From positions 1-26,790 of the forward strand of contig JAEXRM010000103.1 of NCBI GenBank assembly GCA_023440865.1: a stretch of 26,790 nucleotides of DNA, written 5' to 3'. The DNA is from Bacillota bacterium. Lineage in GTDB: Bacteria; Bacillota; Clostridia; DSM-8532. A program made the position numbers and the translations under genes. Below, one piece after another: positions 1 to 6,922 of this stretch (positions are counted from its first letter, which is position 1; every line of letters starts with the position of its first letter). A model generated the notes under the pieces. It had not been told where the DNA came from and made no database searches. It saw only the letters and a program-made list of their open reading frames with translations.

Positions 1-43
1 ATGCCGCATGCCGGCCCTTTCACATCCTTTGAGCCATCCCGGG

Positions 44-1219
44 TCAGGCCTTTTTCGCCAGCTCGAGGATGGCCAGCACATCGTGCTTCTTCAGCTTCAC
101 GAACTGCCCTACCGTGCGGGTGTCGCCTGCGGTGGCCTTGTCGGCCATCTCCTCGAGCCGGTCCGTGCCGGCGCCAAGCTCGGCCAGTGTGACGGGCAGC
201 CCGATCGCACGGTAGAAGGCCACATGGCGGCGCATGCCCACGAGCACGGATTCCTCGCGGTTCCAGTGGTTCGACTCGACCCCCCAGACGCGTTCGGCGA
301 ACTGGGCGAACCGGTTCAGGTCATGGCGGAAGACATATTTCATCCAGGCAGGGAACACTGTCGCCAGGCCCGCGCCATGCGCCACGTCGTAGATGCCGCT
401 GAGCTCGTGTTCGATGTCGTGCGAAGCCCAGTCGCCCACGCGCCCGGTGCTCATGACGTTGTTGTGGGCCAGGGTGCCGCTCCACATGATCTCCGCGGCG
501 GCGTCGTAGTCGCCGGGATTGGCAAGGAAGCGCGGCACATTGTGGATGACGGTGCGCAGCGTGCCCTCGATGATGCGGTCGGTCGTCTCGACATGGCGGG
601 AATTGGTGAAGTAGCGCTCCATCATGTGCGCCATGATGTCGGCCGCGCCGCAGGCCACCTGGAACGCTGGCAGCGTGAACATGCGCTCGGGATTGAGGAT
701 GGAGAACACCGGGTAGAGGAGGTCCGAGGTGTGTCCCCGCTTGAACCATCCGTCCTCGTTGGTGATGACCGAGGAGTTCGAGGCCTCGCTGCCGGCCGCC
801 GGAATGGTCAGCACCGTGGCCACCGGCAGGGCGGCGGCGGGCTGCGCCTTGCCCGCATAGAAGTCCCAGACATCTCCTTCATAAGGCACACCCATGGCGA
901 TTGCCTTCGCCGAGTCGATGGCGCTGCCGCCGCCGATGGCCAGGATGAGCGCCACACCCTGCTCGCGGCAGATCCGGATGCCTTCACGCACCAGCGAGAG
1001 CCGTGGGTTGGGCTGCGCGCCGCCCAGATCGACATGTTCGACGCCCGCCTTGTGCAGCGACGCGACGACACGGTCCATCAGGCCCGATTTGAGAACGCTG
1101 CCACCGCCGTAGTGGATGAGCACCTTGCGCGCATATCTGGCGGTTTCCGCACCGACAGCGTCTTCCATGTCCCTGCCGAAAAGGATGCGTGTCGGATTCT
1201 GAAAGATGAAATTGTCCAT
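44..1219 (-). CDS. Iron-containing alcohol dehydrogenase, YqhD/BDH type
   Basis: This 391-residue protein belongs to the group III metal-dependent alcohol dehydrogenases, close in layout to E. coli YqhD and clostridial butanol dehydrogenases. These cytosolic enzymes reduce aldehydes to alcohols with NAD(P)H. The N-terminal dinucleotide-binding half shows YGGGSV (about 37-42) and IGGGSAID (95-102). The C-terminal helical half carries the expected metal ligands Asp194, His198, His271 and His281, read by comparison with the YqhD motifs. Length matches the family (about 385-390). The ATG at 1219 is preceded by an AGGAGG site 4 nt upstream. The gene is read alone, away from its divergent neighbour at 1472. 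The real substrate cannot be read from sequence; butyraldehyde, or detoxification of other aldehydes, are both possible. Confidence 0.93.
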   Translation of the reverse strand: MDNFIFQNPTRILFGRDMEDAVGAETARYARKVLIHYGGGSVLKSGLMDRVVASLHKAGVEHVDLGGAQPNPRLSLVREGIRICREQGVALILAIGGGSAIDSAKAIAMGVPYEGDVWDFYAGKAQPAAALPVATVLTIPAAGSEASNSSVITNEDGWFKRGHTSDLLYPVFSILNPERMFTLPAFQVACGAADIMAHMMERYFTNSRHVETTDRIIEGTLRTVIHNVPRFLANPGDYDAAAEIMWSGTLAHNNVMSTGRVGDWASHDIEHELSGIYDVAHGAGLATVFPAWMKYVFRHDLNRFAQFAERVWGVESNHWNREESVLVGMRRHVAFYRAIGLPVTLAELGAGTDRLEEMADKATAGDTRTVGQFVKLKKHDVLAILELAKKA

Positions 1220-1295
1220 AAGCCCTCCTTATGCCTTGTCCGGGAAAAAGGCAACCGCATTGCCTGTGCGGCCGCCCACGCGTGATCGCATGCAA

Positions 1296-1337
1296 ACATC
1301 CTGCCTGCGGCAGGCGTTGCCCGCAGGCGGTGGATGT
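1296..1337 (-). promoter_or_regulatory. Hairpin in the probable leader of the alcohol dehydrogenase gene
   Basis: A two-part stem is visible. ACATCC (1296-1301) pairs with GGATGT (1332-1337), and inside it GCCTGCGG (1303-1310) pairs with CCGCAGGC (1321-1328) around a 10-nt loop. It lies 77 nt upstream of the start codon at 1219, inside the 252-nt divergent intergenic region. No T-tract follows on either strand, so a plain terminator is unlikely. A smaller stem, GGCAA/TTGCC (1250-1264), lies between it and the gene. No convincing -35/-10 pair was found here for either gene, so whether the hairpin is transcribed is inferred. Confidence 0.4.
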
Positions 1338-1471
1338 GTCATCATGAACTTACCACAGATGCTTCCCACGTAACAAGACAAAGATTCAGTATGTGTAGTC
1401 GGTTCCCGTTTTGTACAGATTCCCGGTTCCATGCATCGCCTGCACGCAAGGATGGAGAGGAGTGAGCATGC

Positions 1472-2500
1472 ATGACCACACCGTCAGTCGATTCCGTCAA
1501 CGCCTGGCTGCTTGCGGGGGAGCCGTGGATCGTGATGCGCACGCAGCTCGATCTGCTGGGTGCATCCCCCTCCTGCGGCGAGGTGCGGCAAGCACGCGGG
1601 GCGATGCTGCAGGACACGCAGGTTGTCTCGCTTTTCCGGCTCATCTCGGATGCATGGTCGCGGGAGATCGTCACCTCACACCGCAAGGCGGATCTGGGCT
1701 GCCACCGCGCCGCCTTTCTCGCCGACATCGGCGTGACGGCGGAGGATGCGATGGGAGCGGAACTGGTCCGCATGCTGCTCGATCGCCTCTCCCCCGAGGG
1801 TGTTCCGCAGGTCAGCATCTGCATACCCGCCCATTTCGGCGGTTCCGGCGAAACCGTGGCCGGCTGGGCGCTGTGCGACGCCCCGTCGATCCTGGCGACC
1901 GTGCTGTCCATGGGCGGGCCGCCTGCGCCGCTGCGTGACAAGGTGGAGGACGGCATCCGGCACCTGCTTTCATACGTCGGACCGGAGGGCTGTCCCTGCG
2001 CCGTATCAGAAGGGTACGGCCGGTTCCGCGGGCCGGGGCGCAAGGAGGATCCCTGCCCGTATGCGACCTTGCTGATGCTGAAGCTGCTGATCCGGCTGCC
2101 GGAGGACTTCCGTACCGACGGCCCGTCCGTCGGCGAACGCATGGCGCGCTGCGCGGATGCATTGCTCGGCCTGTGGGAAGCAAGCCGCGAGCGGCATCCG
2201 TACCTGTTCCACATGGGAACGGATTTCCGCAGGCTCAAGGCGCCCTTCGTCTGGTACGACCTGCTGCATGTCGCGGATACCCTGAGCCGGTGCCCCACAG
2301 CCGTGCAGGACGCCCGGTTCCGCGACATGGCCCGCCACCTGCTGGACATGGCGGATCCGGAAGGCCGCTTCACGCCGCAGTCGGTCTGGAAGGCCTGGGA
2401 TGGATGGGAATTCGGGCAGAAAAAGCAGCCCTCCCGCTGGATCACCCTGCTTGCCCACCGCGTCGCGGTTCGTGCCGGCATGGACCGGCCTGGCCGATGA
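1472..2500 (+). CDS. Conserved hypothetical protein, possible alpha/alpha-toroid (prenyltransferase/squalene-cyclase-like) fold
   Basis: I do not recognise a named family with certainty. The 342-residue protein is soluble, with no signal peptide or membrane helix. It opens with AWLLAGEPWIVMRTQLDLLG (about residues 11-30), an N-terminal pattern I associate with uncharacterised proteins annotated as prenyltransferase or squalene-cyclase-like. Regularly spaced Leu-rich helices, a Cys-Pro-Cys segment (GCPCA, near residue 175) and several Trp residues fit an all-helical barrel, but no catalytic DxDD of true cyclases is seen. GGAGAGGAG at 1454-1462, 9 nt upstream, supports ATG 1472. A second ATG at 1468 is in another frame. 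It diverges from the alcohol dehydrogenase gene and is followed by a tRNA unit with its own promoter. Function is unknown. Confidence 0.8.
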   Translation: MTTPSVDSVNAWLLAGEPWIVMRTQLDLLGASPSCGEVRQARGAMLQDTQVVSLFRLISDAWSREIVTSHRKADLGCHRAAFLADIGVTAEDAMGAELVRMLLDRLSPEGVPQVSICIPAHFGGSGETVAGWALCDAPSILATVLSMGGPPAPLRDKVEDGIRHLLSYVGPEGCPCAVSEGYGRFRGPGRKEDPCPYATLLMLKLLIRLPEDFRTDGPSVGERMARCADALLGLWEASRERHPYLFHMGTDFRRLKAPFVWYDLLHVADTLSRCPTAVQDARFRDMARHLLDMADPEGRFTPQSVWKAWDGWEFGQKKQPSRWITLLAHRVAVRAGMDRPGR

Positions 2501-2550
2501 TCCCCGGAATACGAATCGGCCAGCGTTTTCATTTTGGCCACACTTTGGGA

Positions 2551-2579
2551 TTGACTTGGTTTTTCATCTTGGCTATAAT
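2551..2579 (+). promoter_or_regulatory. Consensus sigma-A-type promoter of tRNA-Val
   Basis: TTGACT (2551-2556) is followed after 17 nt by TATAAT (2574-2579), a near-perfect vegetative promoter in an AT-rich stretch. Transcription should start near 2586, about 45 nt before the tRNA 5' end. Confidence 0.9.
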
Positions 2580-2632
2580 GAACAGGCACCCGCGGGCTCG
2601 GCATGACAAACGAGTCACCGGCTCCGGCACAA

Positions 2633-2707
2633 GGGCGATTAACTCAGCGGGAGAGTGCTACCTTCACACGGTAGAAGTCACTGGTTCGAACCCAGTATCG
2701 CCCACCA
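2633..2707 (+). tRNA. tRNA-Val, anticodon CAC
   Basis: The full cloverleaf can be folded by hand. The acceptor stem is GGGCGAT/ATCGCCC (2633-2639 with 2697-2703). The D stem is ACTC/GAGT. The anticodon stem CTACC/GGTAG encloses the loop TTCACAC, giving anticodon CAC at 2665-2667. The variable region is 5 nt and the T arm is ACTGG-TTCGAAC-CCAGT. Discriminator A2704 is followed by an encoded CCA (2705-2707). Anticodon CAC reads the valine codon GTG, which suits a GC-rich genome. It is a stand-alone unit with its own promoter and terminator; no integrated element is seen beside it. Confidence 0.97.
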
Positions 2708-2712
2708 ACAGG

Positions 2713-2747
2713 CAACCGTCTCCAAGAGACGGTTGTTTTTCTTTTTT
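2713..2747 (+). terminator. Rho-independent terminator of tRNA-Val
   Basis: A perfect 10-bp stem, CAACCGTCTC (2713-2722) with GAGACGGTTG (2726-2735), has a CAA loop and is followed by TTTTTCTTTTTT. It begins 5 nt after the tRNA CCA end. Confidence 0.95.
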
Positions 2748-2950
2748 CCGCACCTTTGTCCCGCACTCCTCATCCCCGTCTGCGCAACGCCCTTCGAATC
2801 ATCACGCAAACCCGCCCACCGCACGGCCCGGCCACGCTCATGAGGGAAATGCGTTCCGCCCCGCATGCCCGCGGATCAGCCACCCGGCCATGCCGCATTC
2901 ACGGGAACCACGCACGCGTGCGGAATTGTCGGGCGGCGGTATCGGCAGCC

Positions 2951-2959
2951 TGCTATCAT
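2951..2959 (+). promoter_or_regulatory. Extended -10 promoter of the APH-fold kinase gene
   Basis: TGCTATCAT matches the TGnTATAAT extended -10 pattern with one mismatch. No -35 hexamer is recognisable at 17 nt upstream (GGGCGG), as is common for extended -10 promoters. Transcription would start near 2966, giving a leader of about 69 nt. A perfect 12-bp palindrome, CGCACGCGTGCG (2911-2922), lies just upstream and could be an operator. Confidence 0.55.
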
Positions 2960-2986
2960 GAAGACAGTCACGCCCCCACAGGGAAT

Positions 2987-3029
2987 CCTCTGACCGCAGA
3001 GGCGCTCTTGTCGGGCAAGAGGTAGGAGG
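2987..3029 (+). promoter_or_regulatory. Two tandem hairpins ending at the Shine-Dalgarno site of the APH-fold kinase
   Basis: CCTCTG-ACCG-CAGAGG (2987-3002) is followed 2 nt later by CTCTTG-TCGGG-CAAGAG (3005-3021). AGGAGG (3024-3029) then starts 2 nt after the second stem. CCTCT (2987-2991) can alternatively pair with AGAGG (3018-3022), or CCTC with the Shine-Dalgarno GAGG, so mutually exclusive folds are possible. Regulation is an inference from the layout. Confidence 0.45.
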
Positions 3030-3034
3030 CACTC

Positions 3035-4021
3035 ATGAATCCGGTTCCAAAGACACTTCCCGCCATGCTGGCGCCCCATTGGCACGCCGATCCCGCCACG
3101 CTCGCCCTGTTTGCGGGCGGTCGGCCGGAGTCGGACGGCATCCTGTTCCGCTTCACGCATGCAGGCGGGCCTGCCGTTCTCAAGATCATCGAGGTCGACG
3201 GGAAGGATCCCCATGCGCTACGCATTTCGGAGGAACGCGCCAACCTCATGGCGCACCTGGCAACGCACGGCGTGTCGATGCCGCGATTGCTGCCCGCGGC
3301 GGATGGAGCGGCCTCCGTCGTGATGAAATCCGAGGGCCGCACCTTCCGCGCGTATGTCATGGAACAGGTATCCGGGAAGCTGTACCACCAGACACCCGTA
3401 TCGGCGCGCTGTGCCTTCATCGAGGGCATGGGCGCCGTTCTCGGGCAGATGCATGCCGCCGCGGCATCCTATCCCCTCTGGGAAGGGCTGCCCGCCGGCG
3501 GGGATGTCCACGCGCCGTTGTCCTGGCAGAATGAGATGGATTTCTTCCATGGCTGGATGCACGACGACGCGGCCCGCGCCTGCTGGGAACGGCTGCGCGT
3601 CCGGCTGGCGGACCTGCCCCAGACCCGCCGGACCATGGGCTTCATCCACAACGATCCCCACCCGTGGAACTTCCTGTGGCTGGACGGCACCCTGACCGTG
3701 CTGGACTTCGATGTGGCGAACTGCCACTTCCTGCTCAACGATCTGGCCATCGCCCTGTTCTCGCTGCTGATGGAACAGACGAACCATTTTGAAAGGCCAC
3801 TGGATCCGATTGCGGCGAAGGAAGCGCTTGCGGGGCTGCTGCGCGGCTATCGCCGGTTCCATGTCCCGCCGGAGGGATGGGAGGCGCAGCTCGACCTGTT
3901 CCTGCAGTACCGCCGCCTGCTGCTGCTGTGCGCCATGAGCGACGGGCTGGGCTCGGTGCCGCCGCATCTGGCCTCCATGTACAGGCTTGCATTGGCCGAG
4001 GCGCCCGTCTGGAAAGGCTGA
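3035..4021 (+). CDS. Aminoglycoside phosphotransferase (APH) family small-molecule kinase
   Basis: This 328-residue cytosolic protein has the APH/choline-kinase fold. Lys50 in AVLKII is the likely ATP-anchoring lysine of the N-lobe and Glu67 a likely partner. The catalytic loop HNDPHPWNF begins at His205, with Asp207 as catalytic base and Asn212 as metal ligand, and VLDFD (Asp224) is the DFG-equivalent metal ligand. This family phosphorylates aminoglycosides, choline, homoserine or other hydroxylated small molecules, and SrkA-like proteins can phosphorylate protein Ser/Thr. The substrate cannot be told from motifs alone. Start ATG 3035 has AGGAGG 5 nt upstream. It stands alone between the tRNA unit and a convergent gene. 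Its structured leader is noted separately. Antibiotic resistance is possible but not shown. Confidence 0.85.
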   Translation: MNPVPKTLPAMLAPHWHADPATLALFAGGRPESDGILFRFTHAGGPAVLKIIEVDGKDPHALRISEERANLMAHLATHGVSMPRLLPAADGAASVVMKSEGRTFRAYVMEQVSGKLYHQTPVSARCAFIEGMGAVLGQMHAAAASYPLWEGLPAGGDVHAPLSWQNEMDFFHGWMHDDAARACWERLRVRLADLPQTRRTMGFIHNDPHPWNFLWLDGTLTVLDFDVANCHFLLNDLAIALFSLLMEQTNHFERPLDPIAAKEALAGLLRGYRRFHVPPEGWEAQLDLFLQYRRLLLLCAMSDGLGSVPPHLASMYRLALAEAPVWKG

Positions 4022-4071
4022 GTTCATTTGGATCAGGCCCCCTGTTCGGCAGGGCCGAGCGCGCATGTGCA

Positions 4072-4119
4072 ACAAGGCTGCACGGTTCCGTCCAATCCGG
4101 ACGGTTCGTGCAGCCTTGT
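4072..4119. repeat. Large hairpin between convergent genes, possible bidirectional terminator
   Basis: A perfect 13-bp stem, ACAAGGCTGCACG (4072-4084) with CGTGCAGCCTTGT (4107-4119), continues through a small internal loop into CCGTCC/GGACGG (4088-4093 with 4099-4104) around loop AATCC. It sits in the 159-nt gap between two convergent genes. Neither side carries a run of T, so classical intrinsic termination would be weak. An mRNA 3'-end stabiliser or REP-like element is an alternative. Confidence 0.6.
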
Positions 4120-4180
4120 GTTCATGCTGCCGGACGCATGGATGACAGCCGAAAGGGCTGGTCCCGAGGCACCTGTCCGG

Positions 4181-5014
4181 TCATAGCGCAATCCCCAGCT
4201 CCGCCGCGATGCCGCGCACGTACGCGGAGGCCGCGCGGTAGTCCGCCTCGAGCGTCATGTGCTCGAGCATGAAGGGCGTGTCGGCCGGAAGCCGGTCCAT
4301 CCGCCCCAGGAAGGTGCGGTAGCACAGGCCGCCATCGCCCGGGCGGGCTTCATCCAGGTGCGTGGTGAGTTTGCCGGAGAGTGTGATGTCCTTGGCGTGA
4401 ACACTCACAATCTGTTCGCCCAGCTTGTCGAAGCACTCGTCGAGGAATGCGCCGCTCTGCAGGAACCGGATGGGGCTAGAGATCATGTTGACCGGATCGA
4501 GATGCACGCCGAATGCCTTGCGGTCGATGGCGCGCAAGAGTGCCAGATAGGTATCGGGGTCGTACGGAAAGATCCAGGGCATGGGTTCGAGCGAATAGAC
4601 AGCATGCCCGGGGCTGACGGCATCGATGATCGCCTGCGTCTGCAGCACGATGCGCTCAAAGGTGGCCTCCGAAAGGTTTTCGGGATGCGGCCCGTCCCAT
4701 TGCTCGCCGCAGCCTCCGGCGATGTTCACGCAGCAGCGTGCGCCGATGCGCTCCGCCAGATCGAGCTGCCGCTTGCAATGCTCGATCGCCTTGCGGGATA
4801 TCTCCGGATCGGGGGAAAGCGGATTGCCCCAGGCACCCACCTCCGCGATCACGATGTCGGCCGCCTCGGCCGCGCGCCGGTAATCCGCGACCACCGCACC
4901 GGGTGCGTCCGCGCCGACCGGGCAATATGCCGCCCGGTATCCCATGTCCCGCACCGCCCCGACCCATGCCGCGGGCGTCGAGGTGTCTCCGAAAACCAAG
5001 CCGCCAAGTCTCAT
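4181..5014 (-). CDS. Sugar phosphate isomerase/epimerase family TIM-barrel protein
   Basis: The 277-residue product matches the xylose-isomerase-like TIM barrel (AP endonuclease 2 superfamily) seen in sugar epimerases and inosose isomerases. The expected metal-binding set is visible: Glu143 (SLEPMPW), Asp173 (HLDPVN), His206 (SVHAKD) and Glu251 (MLEHM). These enzymes isomerise or epimerise ketoses and polyols using a divalent metal. I chose the ATG at 5014 (MRLGGLVFGD) because the first beta strand starts there and GGAAAGGGCG lies just upstream. A longer form could start at 5041. It follows glpP by 80 nt on the same strand, so the three genes down to 6361 may form one operon. The substrate is unknown. 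Confidence 0.82.
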   Translation of the reverse strand: MRLGGLVFGDTSTPAAWVGAVRDMGYRAAYCPVGADAPGAVVADYRRAAEAADIVIAEVGAWGNPLSPDPEISRKAIEHCKRQLDLAERIGARCCVNIAGGCGEQWDGPHPENLSEATFERIVLQTQAIIDAVSPGHAVYSLEPMPWIFPYDPDTYLALLRAIDRKAFGVHLDPVNMISSPIRFLQSGAFLDECFDKLGEQIVSVHAKDITLSGKLTTHLDEARPGDGGLCYRTFLGRMDRLPADTPFMLEHMTLEADYRAASAYVRGIAAELGIAL

Positions 5015-5094
5015 CCGTTCGCCCTTTCCGCGCCGCAGCACCCTTGCGCGGCGTCTTGTCCCGTCATCGGCCGGTCATGCCTCCGATCATGCTT

Positions 5095-5673
5095 TCAGAT
5101 ATCCCACAACGCCGGGTCGCCTGTCGAGGCGCCCATGGCACCTGCCTTGAGAATGCCGAGGATTTCTTCCTTCGAGGAGATCAAACCGCCTGCGATCACC
5201 GGTGTGTCGACCGCTTCCCTGAACCTGGCGATGACCGCCGGCATCAGCGCCGGCATCAGCTCGACCAGATCCGGTGCCGCCGCGCGGACGGTTCGTACGG
5301 CCAGGTCGAATGACTGGTGGTCGATCAGGAAGAAACGCTGGATGACGAAAAGCCCATACTCGCGCGCAGTCCTGACGTGCTGGCTTTTCGTGGTGAGGAT
5401 GCCCGAGGGACCGACAATCTGCGCCAGCCACTGGATCGCCTTGGCGTCACGTCCGATGCCCTCAAGAAAGTCGACATGCACGAACACATCCTTGCCCGCC
5501 CGCCGGAAACGCGCCACCAGACCGGGCAGCGTGAAAATGTCGGCATGCAGCAGGAACACGATGCCGACCGGAGCCACGACGGCAGCCTCGACATCCTCGT
5601 CACGCCGGACTGCGGCAATGACCGGATTGGACTCGATGCGCCCGATGAGATCGGCCCGTTGTGCGGCCGTCAT
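5095..5673 (-). CDS. glpP: Glycerol-3-phosphate-responsive antiterminator GlpP
   Basis: The 192-residue protein has the GlpP layout: an early PVIAAVRRDEDVEAAV strand-helix, the FLLHADIFTLPG region, FVHVDFLEGIGRD, a TTKSQHVRTAREYGL stretch, PDLVELMPALMP and a C-terminal VIAGGLISSKEEI phosphate-binding turn. In Bacillus, GlpP binds glycerol-3-phosphate and the leader RNA of glp genes, and prevents early termination. No glpF, glpK or glpD gene is present in this window, so its targets must lie elsewhere or differ. It sits between an upstream HAD phosphatase gene (49-nt gap) and a downstream TIM-barrel gene (80-nt gap). GGGCGG about 7 nt upstream supports the start. Family assignment is firm; its regulatory targets are not visible. 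Confidence 0.9.
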   Translation of the reverse strand: MTAAQRADLIGRIESNPVIAAVRRDEDVEAAVVAPVGIVFLLHADIFTLPGLVARFRRAGKDVFVHVDFLEGIGRDAKAIQWLAQIVGPSGILTTKSQHVRTAREYGLFVIQRFFLIDHQSFDLAVRTVRAAAPDLVELMPALMPAVIARFREAVDTPVIAGGLISSKEEILGILKAGAMGASTGDPALWDI

Positions 5674-5722
5674 GTCCGAACCGCCCTGGCGGGCGATGAT
5701 GCGGGGGGACGTCTGCCCGTCG

Positions 5723-6361
5723 TCATGCCGTCACCGCCTTGCCGCCCACGAAGCCCAGGATGTCGGCCGGTGTCTCCGCAACGAATTCCGGCTGCTCCGA
5801 CGCGACCGCCTCGTAGCCGTCAAAGCCCCACCGCACCCAGATGACGGGCACGCCCGCCTTTTTGCAGGCCACGACATCGCGGTGCTCGTCCCCCACATAG
5901 AACAGGTCGCCGGCGGTCAGCCGGTTCCGGCGCATGTGGCGGCGGATCATCCGCGCCTTGGAGAATATGCGGTGCGAACACAGCACCTCGCGTACCTGGC
6001 GGATGTCGTGCCGTTCGAGAAACAGCCGGATGTTGTTCTCCGCATTCGAGGACAGGATGGAAACGACATACCCCTTGCTGTGCAGGGCTTCGATGAGCTC
6101 GGGCATGCCGGCAATGGGGTTGACCGCCTCGACGGCGTGGCTGAACAGGCCGTTGTATTCCTTCGCCCAGCCTGGCAGCTTGCGCATCGGCAGCCCCAGG
6201 ATGCGGAAGCGGTCGCGGATGGGCATGCGTCGCAGGCTTTCGATCTCGTCCATGCGGAGGTGGCGATAACCGTGCCGGTCCGCCAGCTGGTTGATGATGC
6301 CGAGCGCGGCTTGTTCCGAATCGGCGATGGTGCCGTCAAAATCAAAGAGTACATGCTTCAT
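5723..6361 (-). CDS. HAD-superfamily phosphatase (phosphoglycolate-phosphatase-like)
   Basis: This 212-residue cytosolic protein shows the four HAD motifs. They are DFDGT with nucleophile Asp7 and acid/base Asp9, Ser104 in SILSSN, Lys135 in FSKAR, and YVGDEHRDV with Asp158 and Asp162 in motif IV. A helical cap between motifs I and II (about 15-85) places it in the C1-cap group with phosphoglycolate and beta-phosphoglucomutase-like enzymes. The first hydrophobic strand MKHVLF fixes the start near 6361. An in-frame ATG at 6370 is also possible, and GGGAG lies between them. It is the first gene of a likely leftward set with glpP and a TIM-barrel isomerase. That hints at a phosphorylated polyol or sugar as substrate, which is inference. 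Confidence 0.85.
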   Translation of the reverse strand: MKHVLFDFDGTIADSEQAALGIINQLADRHGYRHLRMDEIESLRRMPIRDRFRILGLPMRKLPGWAKEYNGLFSHAVEAVNPIAGMPELIEALHSKGYVVSILSSNAENNIRLFLERHDIRQVREVLCSHRIFSKARMIRRHMRRNRLTAGDLFYVGDEHRDVVACKKAGVPVIWVRWGFDGYEAVASEQPEFVAETPADILGFVGGKAVTA

Positions 6362-6453
6362 GTCTCCCATGGTACCGCATCCGGGGCCCTGCCGCAAGCG
6401 ACGTCAGGGTGTTTTGCCACAGCCAGGCAGCACCGCGGGGCGGTTCGGACGCA

Positions 6454-6499
6454 GCAGGGCCGTGGCGAAGCGGAAACGGCAGGGCCGTGGCGAAGCGGA
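6454..6499. repeat. 21-bp direct repeat, two copies
   Basis: GCAGGGCCGTGGCGAAGCGGA occurs at 6454-6474 and again exactly at 6479-6499, a 25-bp period. It lies in the 199-nt gap upstream of the HAD gene, just past the rubredoxin terminator. No coding function was seen. Confidence 0.85.
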
Positions 6500-6502
6500 C
6501 GC

Positions 6503-6532
6503 AAAAAAGCCGCTTCCCTGTGGGAAACGGCT
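6503..6532 (-). terminator. Rho-independent terminator of the rubredoxin gene
   Basis: Read leftward, AGCCGTTTCCC-ACA-GGGAAGCGGCT forms an 11-bp stem with one G-T wobble and is followed by TTTTT. It starts 28 nt after the rubredoxin stop codon. Confidence 0.92.
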
Positions 6533-6560
6533 CCTTGCAGTTGCAACCTGTTTCGTACGA

Positions 6561-6719
6561 TCAGGCAGCTTCGAACATGTCCTTGCCAACACCGCAGTCG
6601 GGGCAGACCCAATCTTCCGGAAGCGCATCAAACGAGGTGCCGGGTGCGATGCCGGCAGCCGGATCGCCCTCCGCAGGATCGTAGACATACCCGCAAATGG
6701 TGCATACATACTTGTCCAT
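6561..6719 (-). CDS. Rubredoxin
   Basis: A short 52-residue gene. The protein begins MDKYVCTICGYVYDP, continues through EGDPAAGIAPGT, and ends with LPEDWVCPDCGVGKDMFE. Cys6, Cys9, Cys39 and Cys42 form the CxxC...CxxC site that binds one iron, and the Tyr/Trp positions (Tyr11, Tyr13, Trp37) match the family. Rubredoxins are small cytosolic one-electron carriers, in anaerobes often feeding oxygen or peroxide reductases. AGGAAGGAG lies 9 nt upstream of the ATG at 6719. It has its own promoter and terminator, so it is monocistronic. No rubrerythrin, flavodiiron protein or rubredoxin reductase gene is beside it. Confidence 0.97.
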   Translation of the reverse strand: MDKYVCTICGYVYDPAEGDPAAGIAPGTSFDALPEDWVCPDCGVGKDMFEAA

Positions 6720-6805
6720 GAATCGTTTCTCCTTCCTGTGATGTTCGATACCGGTCCGGTGTGCCGATCAACGAAAACCTTTTCCGGTGTGATTCCTTGT
6801 TTTTC

Positions 6806-6834
6806 ATCTTACCACAGGACCGGCGGGGTAAACA
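6806..6834 (-). promoter_or_regulatory. Promoter of the rubredoxin gene
   Basis: Read leftward, an extended -10 TGGTAAGAT (hexamer TAAGAT at 6806-6811) is preceded after 17 nt by a weak -35, TGTTTA (6829-6834). The region is AT-rich compared with its surroundings. Start would be near 6799, giving a leader of about 80 nt. Confidence 0.6.
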
Positions 6835-6922
6835 CAAAAACAATACGAATCCGCGTCATGGACGCCATCTCGCCCCACGCGCACATGCGAACGGCATACC
6901 GGGCGCGGGCCGCTTGCCGGTT

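Noticed and set aside
2633..2747. Attachment site of an integrated element at the tRNA gene
   Set aside because: The tRNA has its own intact promoter and terminator, and no integrase gene or repeat of the tRNA 3' end was seen nearby.
4259..6721. Very long open frame on the plus strand (about 820 codons) over the TIM-barrel, glpP and HAD genes
   Set aside because: It is antisense to three genes with clear motifs and start signals, its translation is Arg/Pro/His-rich with no domain, and such frames are common opposite GC-rich genes. The same applies to long antisense frames at 7649-9415, 14567-16063, 16537-18015, 19624-21330, 20181-22268 and 24083-26152.
6853..6865. Terminator after tex (GCGTC-ATG-GACGC)
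   Set aside because: The stem is only 5 bp and the T-rich stretch begins more than 8 nt later, so it is too weak to call.
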